From the NCBI GenBank assembly GCA_002425245.1, contig DILW01000155.1, positions 1-53,873 of the forward strand: DNA of 53,873 nt, written 5' to 3'. The position numbers were made by a program, and so were the translations under genes. Of the stretch, positions 10,052 to 17,228 are shown one piece after another (the stretch's first letter is position 1; the number at the start of each line of letters is the position of its first letter). This stretch comes from Betaproteobacteria bacterium UBA5582. GTDB lineage: Bacteria; Pseudomonadota; Gammaproteobacteria; Burkholderiales; Rhodocyclaceae. The notes below the pieces were generated by a model, which did no database searches, had not been told where the DNA came from, and saw only the letters and a program-made list of their open reading frames with translations.

Positions 10052-11122
10052 ATGGACCTGACCGAACTGCTCGAGAATTTTGGCGAAAAGACGGTCATTA
10101 CCCTGGCAGGATTGCTGATCGGCGTGCTTTTCGGCATCTTCGCCCAGCGCTCGCGCTTCTGCCTGCGCTCGGCCGTGGTCGAATTCTGGAGCCGTGACTA
10201 CGGCGGCAAACTGGTCATCTGGTTGCTTGCCTTCTCTACCGCCGTCATCGCCACCCAGAGCTTCATCGTCGGTGGCTGGCTCGACGTCTCCCAGGCCCGT
10301 CAGCTTTCGGCCCGCGGCAGTATTTCCGGCGCACTGATCGGCGGCCTGCTGTTCGGCATCGGCATGATCCTGGCGCGCGGCTGTTCTTCCCGGATGCTGG
10401 TCCTGGCTGCCAACGGCAACCTGCGCGCCCTGCTCACCGGACTGATCTTCGCGGTAACAGCCCAGGCTTCGCTGAACGGCATCCTGTCGCCACTACGCCT
10501 ATGGCTGTCCGGACTGGTAACCATCGACGGTGGCGCCCGTGACCTGCTGGTCTTCGCCCATCTCGGCCACATCGGCGGCATCCTGTTCGGGCTGCTGTGG
10601 CTGGTGGCAGCCATGCACTTCGCCCGCAAGACCCGCCTCAGCCTGCGCGAATGGGGCGGCGGCATCGGCGTTGGCCTGATGGTCGCCCTTGCCTGGCTGA
10701 TGACTTACCAGGTTGCGAGCCAGGCCTTCGACGACGTGATGCCGGTACAGAGCCTCAGTTTCACCGGTCCGTCGGCCGACGTGCTCATGCTGGTCCTGTC
10801 GGCGCCTGGCCAGCCCTGGGATTTCGACATCGGCCTGGTTCCCGGCGTGGTATTGGGTTCATTTCTTGCCGCACTGTGGGGCCGCGAGCTGAAGCTCGAG
10901 GGCTTCAAGGATGGTCACAGCATGCGGCGTTATATTGCCGGCGCCTTGTTCATGGGGTTTGGCGGCATGTTGGCCGGTGGTTGCGCTGTGGGGGCCGGTG
11001 TTTCCGGGGCCGCGGTCTTTGCGCTGACGGCCTGGATCACGCTGATCGGGATGTGGGCCGGCGCCGGTCTGGCCGACGCCGTCATCGACAGGCCGGAACG
11101 CGTTTCCGCGCTCCGGCCTTGA
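10052..11122 (+). CDS. YeeE/YedE family transporter (thiosulfate/sulfur-compound uptake-like)
   Basis: 356-residue polytopic inner-membrane protein with about nine hydrophobic segments. It carries the two halves of the YeeE/YedE (sulf_transp) family: GxxFGxGMILARGCSSR with Cys111 and GGMLAGGCAVGAG with Cys311, plus Cys37 in RSRFCLRSA. In TsuA (YeeE) of Spirochaeta thermophila, cysteines on the pathway relay thiosulfate across the membrane; here the three cysteines are the only ones and lie in conserved spots. The neighbourhood of SQR and Sox genes supports a sulfur substrate. Which substrate (thiosulfate, sulfite, sulfide) is not visible. Converges on the gene at 11127. Confidence 0.85.
   Translation: MDLTELLENFGEKTVITLAGLLIGVLFGIFAQRSRFCLRSAVVEFWSRDYGGKLVIWLLAFSTAVIATQSFIVGGWLDVSQARQLSARGSISGALIGGLLFGIGMILARGCSSRMLVLAANGNLRALLTGLIFAVTAQASLNGILSPLRLWLSGLVTIDGGARDLLVFAHLGHIGGILFGLLWLVAAMHFARKTRLSLREWGGGIGVGLMVALAWLMTYQVASQAFDDVMPVQSLSFTGPSADVLMLVLSAPGQPWDFDIGLVPGVVLGSFLAALWGRELKLEGFKDGHSMRRYIAGALFMGFGGMLAGGCAVGAGVSGAAVFALTAWITLIGMWAGAGLADAVIDRPERVSALRP
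11091..11118. other. Strong hairpin at the convergent gene ends (11122/11127)
   Basis: GGCCGGA-A-CGCG and CGCG-C-TCCGGCC form an 11-bp stem with one A/C mismatch and a 4-base loop, inside the last codons of the transporter. On the minus strand the loop reads GAAA. No T-run follows on either side. It may help end or stabilise both converging transcripts. Confidence 0.4.
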
Positions 11123-11126
11123 GCGC

Positions 11127-11474
11127 TTACTGCTCGGCGGGCTGACGCCAGCCGAGAACGGTGTAGACCAGAATCGCCGTGCCGGCAAGACCCAGCCCAA
11201 AGACCAGGGCAATCAGGAACCAGTCGGCCGGACCACCGGCGTCGGTGAAACCCGATGACGAAACCTTGGCCATCAGGACCAGGGCCAACACCCCGCCGAC
11301 CAGTCCGGACAGTTCGGCGCGCACCAGGCGACGCGAGTTGATCCTCCGCTCCTTGAGCAGGAGCAGTACGAAGGCTGCAGTACCGACAATAATGACGAGC
11401 AACATCACCCATAGCAGGGGACCGAGCATTTCCTGAAATACGGCCAGGAAAACCAGCGGATCAAGTTCTTTCAT
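11127..11474 (-). CDS. Small integral membrane protein of the SQR operon, unknown function
   Basis: 115 residues with three strongly hydrophobic segments (about 17-40, 54-69 and 84-106), the first followed by the basic KERRINSRR. No cysteine, histidine cluster or cofactor motif. It begins 19 bases after the SQR stop on the same strand, with AGGAAAGCAAAC before the ATG, so it is likely co-transcribed with SQR. A role as membrane partner or anchor for SQR, or in sulfur handling, is guessed from context only. I do not recognise a named family with certainty. Confidence 0.75.
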   Translation of the reverse strand: MKELDPLVFLAVFQEMLGPLLWVMLLVIIVGTAAFVLLLLKERRINSRRLVRAELSGLVGGVLALVLMAKVSSSGFTDAGGPADWFLIALVFGLGLAGTAILVYTVLGWRQPAEQ

Positions 11475-11493
11475 GTTTGCTTTCCTCCAGTGA

Positions 11494-12849
11494 TCAGGCG
11501 CGACCGCGCAGCATGCTGATGTAGGTGGGCTTCAAAGCCATGGTCTTCATCACCCAGCTGATCCACAACTCTTCCAGCGGGGCAATAACACCCGGGAAGG
11601 AGGGCGTCAGGTTGTTCTTGTAATCGAACTCGATCAGCATCGCCTGGCCGAGACGGGTGATCAGCGGGCAGGAGGTATAACCGTCGTAATGGGCTTGCGA
11701 TTCCTTGCCCTCGATCGTGGCAACGAGATGATCGACGGCAACGGGAACCTGCCACTTGACGCTGGCTGCAGTCTTGCCCTTGGGCACTCCGGCAATGTCA
11801 CCCACGGCGAAGACGTTTTCGAAGCGCGCGTGCCGCAGCTTGTGTTTGTCGACCTCGACCCAGCCGTCACTGGCCCAGCCGCCTTCCTGCCACGGCAAGG
11901 GGCTGTTGCGCACGGCATCGGAGGCGCGCATCGGCGGAATCACGTTGATGAAGTCGTACTGCAATTCGACCGGACCCAGCGCGGTCTTGAACACCGCGAT
12001 GCGTTTGCCGAGATCGATCGATTCCAGAAGGCGCTCGTAATTGACCTTGACGCCACGTTCCTCGAACAACATGCGCACTTTCTCGTGCACGATGGGTACC
12101 GAAAACAGCGCCTTGTTGTTGGCGTTGTAGATCATTTCGGCCTTGCCGCGGTTGCCGCGGCGGCGCAGATAATCATCGGTGATGAAGGTGTACTTGAGCG
12201 GCGCCCCGGCGCACTTCATCTCCGTTCCCGGCCGCAGGAAGACGCCAACGCCGCCCTTGTCGGCAAAATTCGACATGGCGCGCCAGGTGGCTTCGGCCTT
12301 GGCCGGGCTGTGGTAGATGCTGCCCAGGCCATTGTTGCCGATCTGCTCGACATCCATGCCGGGAATCGCCGCGTAATCCAGCGTAAGGCCGGTGGCGACG
12401 ATCAGGTAATCGTAGGCAATCGCCTTGCCACTGGTGGTGACGATCTTGTTGCCCTCGGGATCGAACTCGGCGACGCCTTCCTCGACCAGCTCGACCCCGG
12501 CCGGCACATAGTCACGGGTTGCCGAAACAACGTAGGAAGCCGGTTTGATACCGGAGCTGACGAGCGTGAAACCGGGCTGGTAGAAGTGCTCCTTGCGCGC
12601 ATCCACCAGGGTTATCTTCGCTCCCTCAAGGCGAGCCGCAAGCTGCGACGCTGCCGCCAGACCGGCCGCACCAGCACCGGCAATGACGATGTTGGCAGCG
12701 GTCTTGACTCGTGCCGCGGCCTGCGCCGCTTTCGGTCGAAGCAGCAGGGAGCCGACACCAGCCGCCGCACCCAGCGTCAGGAACGTTCGACGATCAAGGC
12801 GGCCCTTCTCCGCCGCCTCGACCAATTGTTCAACGACTTCTTTTTTCAT
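11494..12849 (-). CDS. sqr: Sulfide:quinone oxidoreductase, type II-like, Tat-exported
   Basis: FAD enzyme that oxidises sulfide to sulfane sulfur and passes electrons to the quinone pool. 451 residues. Residues 19-46 hold a twin-arginine signal (DRRTFLTLGAAAGVGSLLL). The FAD motif IVIAGAGAAGLAAA is at 54-67 and VFAVGDIAG near 347-354. The only two cysteines, Cys213 (MKCAGAPLK) and Cys394 (YTSCPLITR), match the redox pair and local motifs of type II (mitochondrial SQOR-like) enzymes. The C-terminal ~30 residues are amphipathic/hydrophobic and could bind the membrane. ATG 12849 has AAGGAG at 7 bases; the upstream extension is not supported. It has its own promoter region, apart from the sox operon. 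Confidence 0.92.
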   Translation of the reverse strand: MKKEVVEQLVEAAEKGRLDRRTFLTLGAAAGVGSLLLRPKAAQAAARVKTAANIVIAGAGAAGLAAASQLAARLEGAKITLVDARKEHFYQPGFTLVSSGIKPASYVVSATRDYVPAGVELVEEGVAEFDPEGNKIVTTSGKAIAYDYLIVATGLTLDYAAIPGMDVEQIGNNGLGSIYHSPAKAEATWRAMSNFADKGGVGVFLRPGTEMKCAGAPLKYTFITDDYLRRRGNRGKAEMIYNANNKALFSVPIVHEKVRMLFEERGVKVNYERLLESIDLGKRIAVFKTALGPVELQYDFINVIPPMRASDAVRNSPLPWQEGGWASDGWVEVDKHKLRHARFENVFAVGDIAGVPKGKTAASVKWQVPVAVDHLVATIEGKESQAHYDGYTSCPLITRLGQAMLIEFDYKNNLTPSFPGVIAPLEELWISWVMKTMALKPTYISMLRGRA

Positions 12850-12871
12850 CCGGATCTCCTTCCCTCGTATG

Positions 12872-12884
12872 TGAATCGGATTCA
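12872..12884. promoter_or_regulatory. Palindrome in the sqr leader, candidate operator
   Basis: TGAATC-G-GATTCA is a perfect 13-base inverted repeat between the candidate sqr -10 box and the sqr ATG (23 bases from it). A protein bound here would block transcription start or early elongation, as expected for a repressor such as an ArsR-family sulfide sensor. Which protein binds is unknown. Confidence 0.4.
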
Positions 12885-12890
12885 AATATT

Positions 12891-12918
12891 TTTATATAAG
12901 ACTATTCTCATACATCAA
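12891..12918 (-). promoter_or_regulatory. Candidate sigma-70 promoter for sqr
   Basis: On the minus strand TTGATG (12913-12918) and TATAAA (12891-12896) are 16 bases apart in a markedly AT-rich stretch (about 12880-12930) between the end of the sox operon and sqr. Position and composition support a dedicated sqr promoter. Confidence 0.5.
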
Positions 12919-12934
12919 TATATCACAGACTCAG

Positions 12935-12950
12935 ACGGGCACAAGCCCGT
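12935..12950 (-). terminator. Weak hairpin at the end of the sox operon
   Basis: ACGGGC/GCCCGT, a perfect 6-bp stem with 4-base loop, 8 bases after the rhodanese gene stop. There is no T-run, so this is at best a weak or Rho-assisted terminator. Confidence 0.3.
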
Positions 12951-12957
12951 ATTCCAC

Positions 12958-13569
12958 TCAGCGCGGAAAGTACATTTTTTCCTTCTCGAGCTTGTAGCTC
13001 CAGGGAAGCTCTGCGTTACGCCAGCCATTGACGACGCGCTGCCCCTTTTTCGGTCCATCACTGGCCCGATCCCCTTCGAAACCTTCTGCCACGCTGTACA
13101 CCTTGGCATAACCGGCGGCAAGCAGACGATCGGCGGCCCTGGAACTGCGGTCGCCGGAGCGGCACATCAGGATCACCGGTGCCTCCTTGCCCAGCCCCAG
13201 CGCCTGCATGCGGCGCTCGATCTCGGCGACGAAGTCCTGGTTCGCTTCCAGCTTGTACATGGTCCGCTTGTCGTCCCAGTCGGTCATGATTTCCTGATGC
13301 TCGACGAACGGGACCAGGGCATCGACCGTGGTCGCCATGCCGACGTACATGGCTTCGGCGCGGGTGCGGATGTCGAAGAAGCCGACGCCTTTCGGATTCG
13401 CAGTTTTCATCTCCAGCGCCTGCTGCGGCGTCAGGTAGAGGCCGAGCTTGCTCACCTTGATTTCCGGCAGCTTGCTCCAGTCGGTCGAACCCGGCGCCCA
13501 GTCGGCGGCCAGGCCCAGGGTGGAAAAGGCCAGCGCCAGGCCGGCCAGGGCAAATTTCATGGATTTCAT
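12958..13569 (-). CDS. Periplasmic rhodanese-domain protein of the sox operon
   Basis: 203 residues with a Sec signal peptide (about 1-21, cleavage near LGLA/ADWAPG) and one rhodanese domain. The active-site loop MCRSGDRS has the catalytic Cys136 that would carry a persulfide; FFDIRTRAEA (64-73) is the usual upstream rhodanese motif. It starts in an ATGA overlap with the soxB stop, so it is translationally coupled to SoxB. A role in moving sulfane sulfur released or handled by the Sox complex is plausible; some authors call sox-linked rhodaneses SoxL, but I do not assign the symbol. The much longer open frame upstream is only the antisense-free extension into soxB. Confidence 0.88.
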   Translation of the reverse strand: MKSMKFALAGLALAFSTLGLAADWAPGSTDWSKLPEIKVSKLGLYLTPQQALEMKTANPKGVGFFDIRTRAEAMYVGMATTVDALVPFVEHQEIMTDWDDKRTMYKLEANQDFVAEIERRMQALGLGKEAPVILMCRSGDRSSRAADRLLAAGYAKVYSVAEGFEGDRASDGPKKGQRVVNGWRNAELPWSYKLEKEKMYFPR

Positions 13570-15290
13570 AGGGCGATCCCCGGATTGCCGTCGGCTCCCT
13601 TGAGCCTGGGCATGTTGAGTTGAACGGGCTTGAGTGTCTTGACGTCGCGCAGGTAGCGGGCGACCAGTTCCCAGATCGGCTCGCCGGCATCCTTCGCTTC
13701 TTCCGAGACCGGCGCCCAACCGGCGACCTTGTAGGTCCTGGCGGGGTCGATCAACTGGCCGCGCAGCATCATGTTGCTGATGCGCTGGCCGGCCTTGGCG
13801 GTCGGGTCGCAGGTGTACTGCAGGCCGCCGACGCGCACCATGTCCCCGCCCTGCTGGTAGTAGGGATCGGGATTGAACAGGTTGTCGCAGACGTCTTCGA
13901 GCACCGTCTTGATCATCTCGCCGCTCATGTTGCTCACCGTCGTCCACGGGTAGGTGATCGCCGTCTGATCGAGCACGTGCTCCATCAGGATCGGCTGCCC
14001 CGGCAGCAGCGAGGTGCCCCAGCGGAAACCGGGCGAGAAGGCGATTTCGGCGTCCTTTTCCTTGATCAGCGCATCGACGATGACCTGGTCGAAAGTGCCG
14101 TTGAAATTGCCGCGGCGGTACAGCGTGCCTTCGCTGACGGCCAGTTGTTCGTTGAGCTTGCCGAGGTAAGGCGCGCGGACCTTGTCGATCAGTGCCTGCA
14201 TGTCCTTGTCGGCGGGCAGCAGGTTGGCGAAGACCGGCAGCAGCTTGTAGCGGTAGCCGGCGATCTTGCCGTTCTTGACGTCGAAGTCGAGGACGCCGAG
14301 GTACTTGCCGTTGGAACCGGCGTTGGTGACCAGGGTCTGGCCGCCGGCATTCTTGACGATGACCGGCGCCGGCATGCCGTCGTGGGTGTGGCCGCCCATG
14401 ATGGCGTCGATGCCGCGCACGCGCGAGGCCATCTTCAGGTCGACGTCCATGCCGTTGTGCGACAAGACGACGACGACCTGGGCGCCCTTGGCGCGGGCTT
14501 CATCGACCACCGCCTGCATGTTCTCTTCCTGGATGCCGTAGCTCCAGTTCGGCACTTGCCAGCGCGGGTTGGCGATCGGCGTGTAGGGGAAGGCCTGGCC
14601 GACGATGGCGACCGGCACGCCGTTCATGTTCTTGATCACGTAGGGCTTGAACACCGGATCGCCGAAATCGGCGGTCTTGACGTTCTGGGCGACGATGTCG
14701 ACGACGCCGGCGAAGTCCTTCTCCTCGATTTCCTTGACCCGCGCCTCGCCGTAGGTGGCTTCCCAGTGCAGGGTCATGACATTGACGCCGAGCGCCTTGC
14801 AGGCGTCGACCATGTCCTGGGCGTTGGTCCACAGCGCGGTGCCGGAACCCTGCCAGGTGTCGCCGCCGTCGAGCAGCAGCGCCCCCGGATTGCGCGCCTT
14901 CATGCGCTTGACCAGGGTCGCCAGGTGGGCGAAGCCGCCGACCCTGCCGTAGGTCTCGGCGGCTTTCTCGAAGTTCAGATAGGTGTAGGCATGCGCCTCG
15001 ATGCTGTTCGGCTTGAAACCGAAGTGCTTGAGCAGCTTGTCGCCGACCAGGTGTGGCACCTTGCCGAACTGCTCGCCGAAACCGAGGTTGACGCTCGGCT
15101 CGCGGAAATAGATGGGGTTCAGCTGGGCGTGGCAGTCAGTGATGTGCAGCAGGCTGACGTTGCCGAATTTCGGCAGATCATACAGCTTGCCGGCGCCCTT
15201 CTCGGCCAGCGCCAGTTCGCTGTGCAAGGACATGCCGCCGGCGGCAGCCACCGCCAGTACCTGGAGAAATTCTCGACGATTCATGCTCAT
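13566..15290 (-). CDS. soxB: Thiosulfohydrolase SoxB
   Basis: Dimanganese hydrolase of the Sox complex that removes the terminal sulfone as sulfate from SoxY-bound intermediates in the periplasm. 574 residues. A Tat signal (NRREFLQVLAVAAAGG, residues 4-19) leads into the metallophosphoesterase/5'-nucleotidase fold: HITDCHAQ (Asp52, His54), LLDGGDTWQGSG, LSHNGMDVD and GGHTHDG are the metal-site motifs. The C-terminal half is the 5'-nucleotidase-type domain. Two near starts exist (MSMNRRE); the first has GGGA upstream. It lies after soxX across a terminator-like hairpin, and overlaps the rhodanese gene by four bases. Confidence 0.96.
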   Translation of the reverse strand: MSMNRREFLQVLAVAAAGGMSLHSELALAEKGAGKLYDLPKFGNVSLLHITDCHAQLNPIYFREPSVNLGFGEQFGKVPHLVGDKLLKHFGFKPNSIEAHAYTYLNFEKAAETYGRVGGFAHLATLVKRMKARNPGALLLDGGDTWQGSGTALWTNAQDMVDACKALGVNVMTLHWEATYGEARVKEIEEKDFAGVVDIVAQNVKTADFGDPVFKPYVIKNMNGVPVAIVGQAFPYTPIANPRWQVPNWSYGIQEENMQAVVDEARAKGAQVVVVLSHNGMDVDLKMASRVRGIDAIMGGHTHDGMPAPVIVKNAGGQTLVTNAGSNGKYLGVLDFDVKNGKIAGYRYKLLPVFANLLPADKDMQALIDKVRAPYLGKLNEQLAVSEGTLYRRGNFNGTFDQVIVDALIKEKDAEIAFSPGFRWGTSLLPGQPILMEHVLDQTAITYPWTTVSNMSGEMIKTVLEDVCDNLFNPDPYYQQGGDMVRVGGLQYTCDPTAKAGQRISNMMLRGQLIDPARTYKVAGWAPVSEEAKDAGEPIWELVARYLRDVKTLKPVQLNMPRLKGADGNPGIAL

Positions 15291-15310
15291 GAATGATTCC
15301 CTGAAAGAAA

Positions 15311-15334
15311 AGCCCGGCGGGTAGCCGCCGGGCT
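15311..15334 (-). terminator. Terminator-like hairpin between soxX and soxB
   Basis: Perfect 10-bp GC-rich stem (AGCCCGGCGG / CCGCCGGGCT) with loop of four, followed on the minus strand by TTTTCTTT. It has every mark of an intrinsic terminator but sits inside the sox operon, 13 bases after the soxX stop and 21 bases before soxB. It may lower soxB expression relative to soxXAYZ, or protect the upstream mRNA. Confidence 0.75.
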
Positions 15335-15347
15335 GGTCACATCGGTG

Positions 15348-15953
15348 TTACTTCTTGTTGACCGGCGACTGGGGATCGAACAGATAAGCCATCAGATCCT
15401 TCATCTGTTTTTCGGTCAGGATTTCCGCATCGCCGTTGCGCGGCATGTTGCTGCAGGCGTTGAAAGCCTTGGCGTTGTAGATCTTGCCCCAGGTGTACTT
15501 GACGATGTCGTCGCCGTTGCCGCGAATCTTGCCGTACTCGAGCAGGCTGGGGCCGATGGTGCCGTAGGAGACTTCGTGGTGACTCATCTGGTGACAGTTG
15601 TAGCAGCCACCGCCGTTGTTGAGCGGCGTCTTGTCGGTCCAGGTCAGGCCGCGACCGTCGACGGCGATCTTCTCGCCAGCCTTCCAGTCACCGAAATACT
15701 TGCCGTCAGCCGGGTAGCGGATAGTCTTCAACTGCTCGGCCTCGATCTTCGCCTGCACTGCCTTGGCCGGCGGCTTGTCCTGCGAGCAGGCTTTCTGCAG
15801 ATCGAGCTGATACATCCGGTGCTTGGCAGCGATGCCGGTGGTCTTGAACGAGCGGTCCATCATCGCCTTGAACTCGGCGTAGGTGTCCTCGCTGGCGGCC
15901 CAGGCCGTCGGCAAGGCAGCCAGCAGGAGGGCGAATGTGGTGATTTTCTTCAT
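15348..15953 (-). CDS. soxX: Sox cytochrome subunit SoxX
   Basis: Periplasmic c-type cytochrome that pairs with SoxA to join thiosulfate oxidatively to the SoxY cysteine. 201 residues with a Sec signal (about 1-20). One heme site, GCYNCHQ (Cys117, Cys120, His121), and a candidate axial Met170 in SNMPRNG. Two further cysteines (56 and 167) may form a disulfide. The N-terminal ~90-residue extension before the cytochrome domain makes it a long-form SoxX. AAGGAG lies upstream of the ATG; it begins 10 bases after soxA. Confidence 0.93.
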   Translation of the reverse strand: MKKITTFALLLAALPTAWAASEDTYAEFKAMMDRSFKTTGIAAKHRMYQLDLQKACSQDKPPAKAVQAKIEAEQLKTIRYPADGKYFGDWKAGEKIAVDGRGLTWTDKTPLNNGGGCYNCHQMSHHEVSYGTIGPSLLEYGKIRGNGDDIVKYTWGKIYNAKAFNACSNMPRNGDAEILTEKQMKDLMAYLFDPQSPVNKK

Positions 15954-15963
15954 CTTCGTCTCC

Positions 15964-16776
15964 TTAGCGCTTGATGCCGGGGGTCACGACCTTGCCACCA
16001 TTGCCGTTGGCCGCCAGATAGACGGAGAGGGCGATGGTCACGTCGGAACCGTAAATCGGCTCGGCGGTCCGCTGTTGCCGGAAGCAGTCGTTGAGACGGT
16101 GCTGCATGGTCCAGAACTGACCGTTCGACACCCGGTAGGCCGGCCAGCTGCCCCAGCCGGAGGCAGCGCCGGCGTTGGTGCGCAGGTCGGGCAGTTCCTG
16201 CATGCGGATGCGCTTGCCCTGATCACCGTGACAGGTGGCACAGGAGAAATCCATCGGTCCGGCACGGTAGTAGAAGGCCATCTTGCCCATCTCGTACATC
16301 TGCTTCATCGCCGGCGGCCGCATGTCGACCTTGATCTTGTGACCGTTCGACTGGGTGACGACATAAGCCACCAGCGCCGCCATCTTCTCGCGTTCGCCCT
16401 TCAGCCAGTTGGCCTTGATCACTTCCTTGGGGTCGATGCCCTGCAGCGTTTCCATGCAGGTCATCAGACGCGTCTCGAGGTCCTGGACCTTGCCGGTATC
16501 CTTGAAATAGCGCGGCAGCTGGGCGCTGGCGCCTTTGACGACGCCGGGACCGAGGCCGAGGTCGCAGCGTTCGAGGGTCGCGTTCTTCGGTCCGCGTGCG
16601 GTCTTCCACAACTCCTCGCCTTCGGCTGCGACCAGTTCGGAAGGATTGCCGTCCGCCAGGGCATCGCGATATTCGTTGATGCCATCCAGCAGTTTGGCGC
16701 TTGTATCTTCTGCCTGCGCCTGCCCGACAATGGACACCAAGAGTGCCAGGGCCAGTGTTTTCAGCCTGTTGTTCAT
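15964..16776 (-). CDS. soxA: Sulfur oxidation c-type cytochrome SoxA, monoheme type
   Basis: Periplasmic catalytic subunit of SoxAX (L-cysteine S-thiosulfotransferase). 270 residues; signal peptide about 1-22 (ends GQAQA/ED). The C-terminal domain has a single heme motif SCATCHG (Cys179, Cys182, His183) and Cys231 in NDCFRQQR, matching the modified active-site cysteine that ligates the heme. In the N-terminal domain Cys71 and Cys107 replace the first heme of diheme SoxA and probably form a disulfide, as known for monoheme SoxA. The ATG at 16776 has GGAGGAG upstream; the longer open frame is not supported. Confidence 0.95.
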   Translation of the reverse strand: MNNRLKTLALALLVSIVGQAQAEDTSAKLLDGINEYRDALADGNPSELVAAEGEELWKTARGPKNATLERCDLGLGPGVVKGASAQLPRYFKDTGKVQDLETRLMTCMETLQGIDPKEVIKANWLKGEREKMAALVAYVVTQSNGHKIKVDMRPPAMKQMYEMGKMAFYYRAGPMDFSCATCHGDQGKRIRMQELPDLRTNAGAASGWGSWPAYRVSNGQFWTMQHRLNDCFRQQRTAEPIYGSDVTIALSVYLAANGNGGKVVTPGIKR

Positions 16777-16838
16777 GAACTCCTCCGTTGCATGGTTAAG
16801 CATAGGCCGGTTGCGCTCTGCGTCGCCTTGCCGACATC

Positions 16839-16885
16839 GGTGCAGGCCGGCCACCCTCAGCCTGCACCCATACCCTTTCGGGTAT
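16839..16885 (-). other. Two tandem hairpins between soxZ and soxA
   Basis: On the minus-strand RNA, directly at the soxZ stop codon, AUACCC-GAAA-GGGUAU (16870-16885) is a 6-bp stem closed by a GNRA tetraloop. It is followed at once by a 9-bp perfect stem (16839-16847 with 16860-16868) and 12-base loop. No U-run follows. Likely an intercistronic mRNA processing or stabilising element between soxYZ and soxAX. Confidence 0.55.
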
Positions 16886-17199
16886 CAAGCGATAGCGACT
16901 TCGTCCGTCCGCGACTCGCCCTTGTTGTCCTTCCAGGACACGGCGACCTTGTCGCCGGCAGCACCACCCTTGAAACGGAAGGCCAGGTAGGGATTCTTCG
17001 AAACGGCGGTACCGAGTTCGCCGGAGAGAACGACCTTGCCATTGTGCGTGGCGGTGATTTCAGTGATGAACCAGGCCGGAATGACGGCGCCGTTGGCATC
17101 CTTGCGCTGGCCGGTTTCCATTTCGTGGGCGACCAGGGCCTTGACTTCGGTAACGCCATCCTTGACGGAGGCACGGATTCGCATGGGCTTCGTTGCCAT
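16885..17199 (-). CDS. soxZ: Thiosulfate oxidation carrier complex protein SoxZ
   Basis: Small Ig-like partner of SoxY in the SoxYZ carrier; acts in the periplasm, exported with SoxY because it has no signal of its own. 104 residues, normal length. The start MATKPMRIRASVKDGVTEVKALVAHEMETGQR and the WFITEITATHNGK stretch are typical of the family. AAGGAG upstream of the ATG. It is 29 bases after soxY and followed by a 108-base spacer with two hairpins before soxA. Confidence 0.96.
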   Translation of the reverse strand: MATKPMRIRASVKDGVTEVKALVAHEMETGQRKDANGAVIPAWFITEITATHNGKVVLSGELGTAVSKNPYLAFRFKGGAAGDKVAVSWKDNKGESRTDEVAIA

Positions 17200-17228
17200 T
17201 TATCTATCTCCTTGAATTCAGTAAAGAA

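Noticed and set aside
13570..13947. N-terminal extension of the rhodanese frame into soxB
   Set aside because: The signal peptide and ATGA overlap place the start at 13569; the extension is Arg-rich shadow sequence.
13620..15296. 558-codon plus-strand frame opposite soxB
   Set aside because: Shadow of soxB; no independent support.
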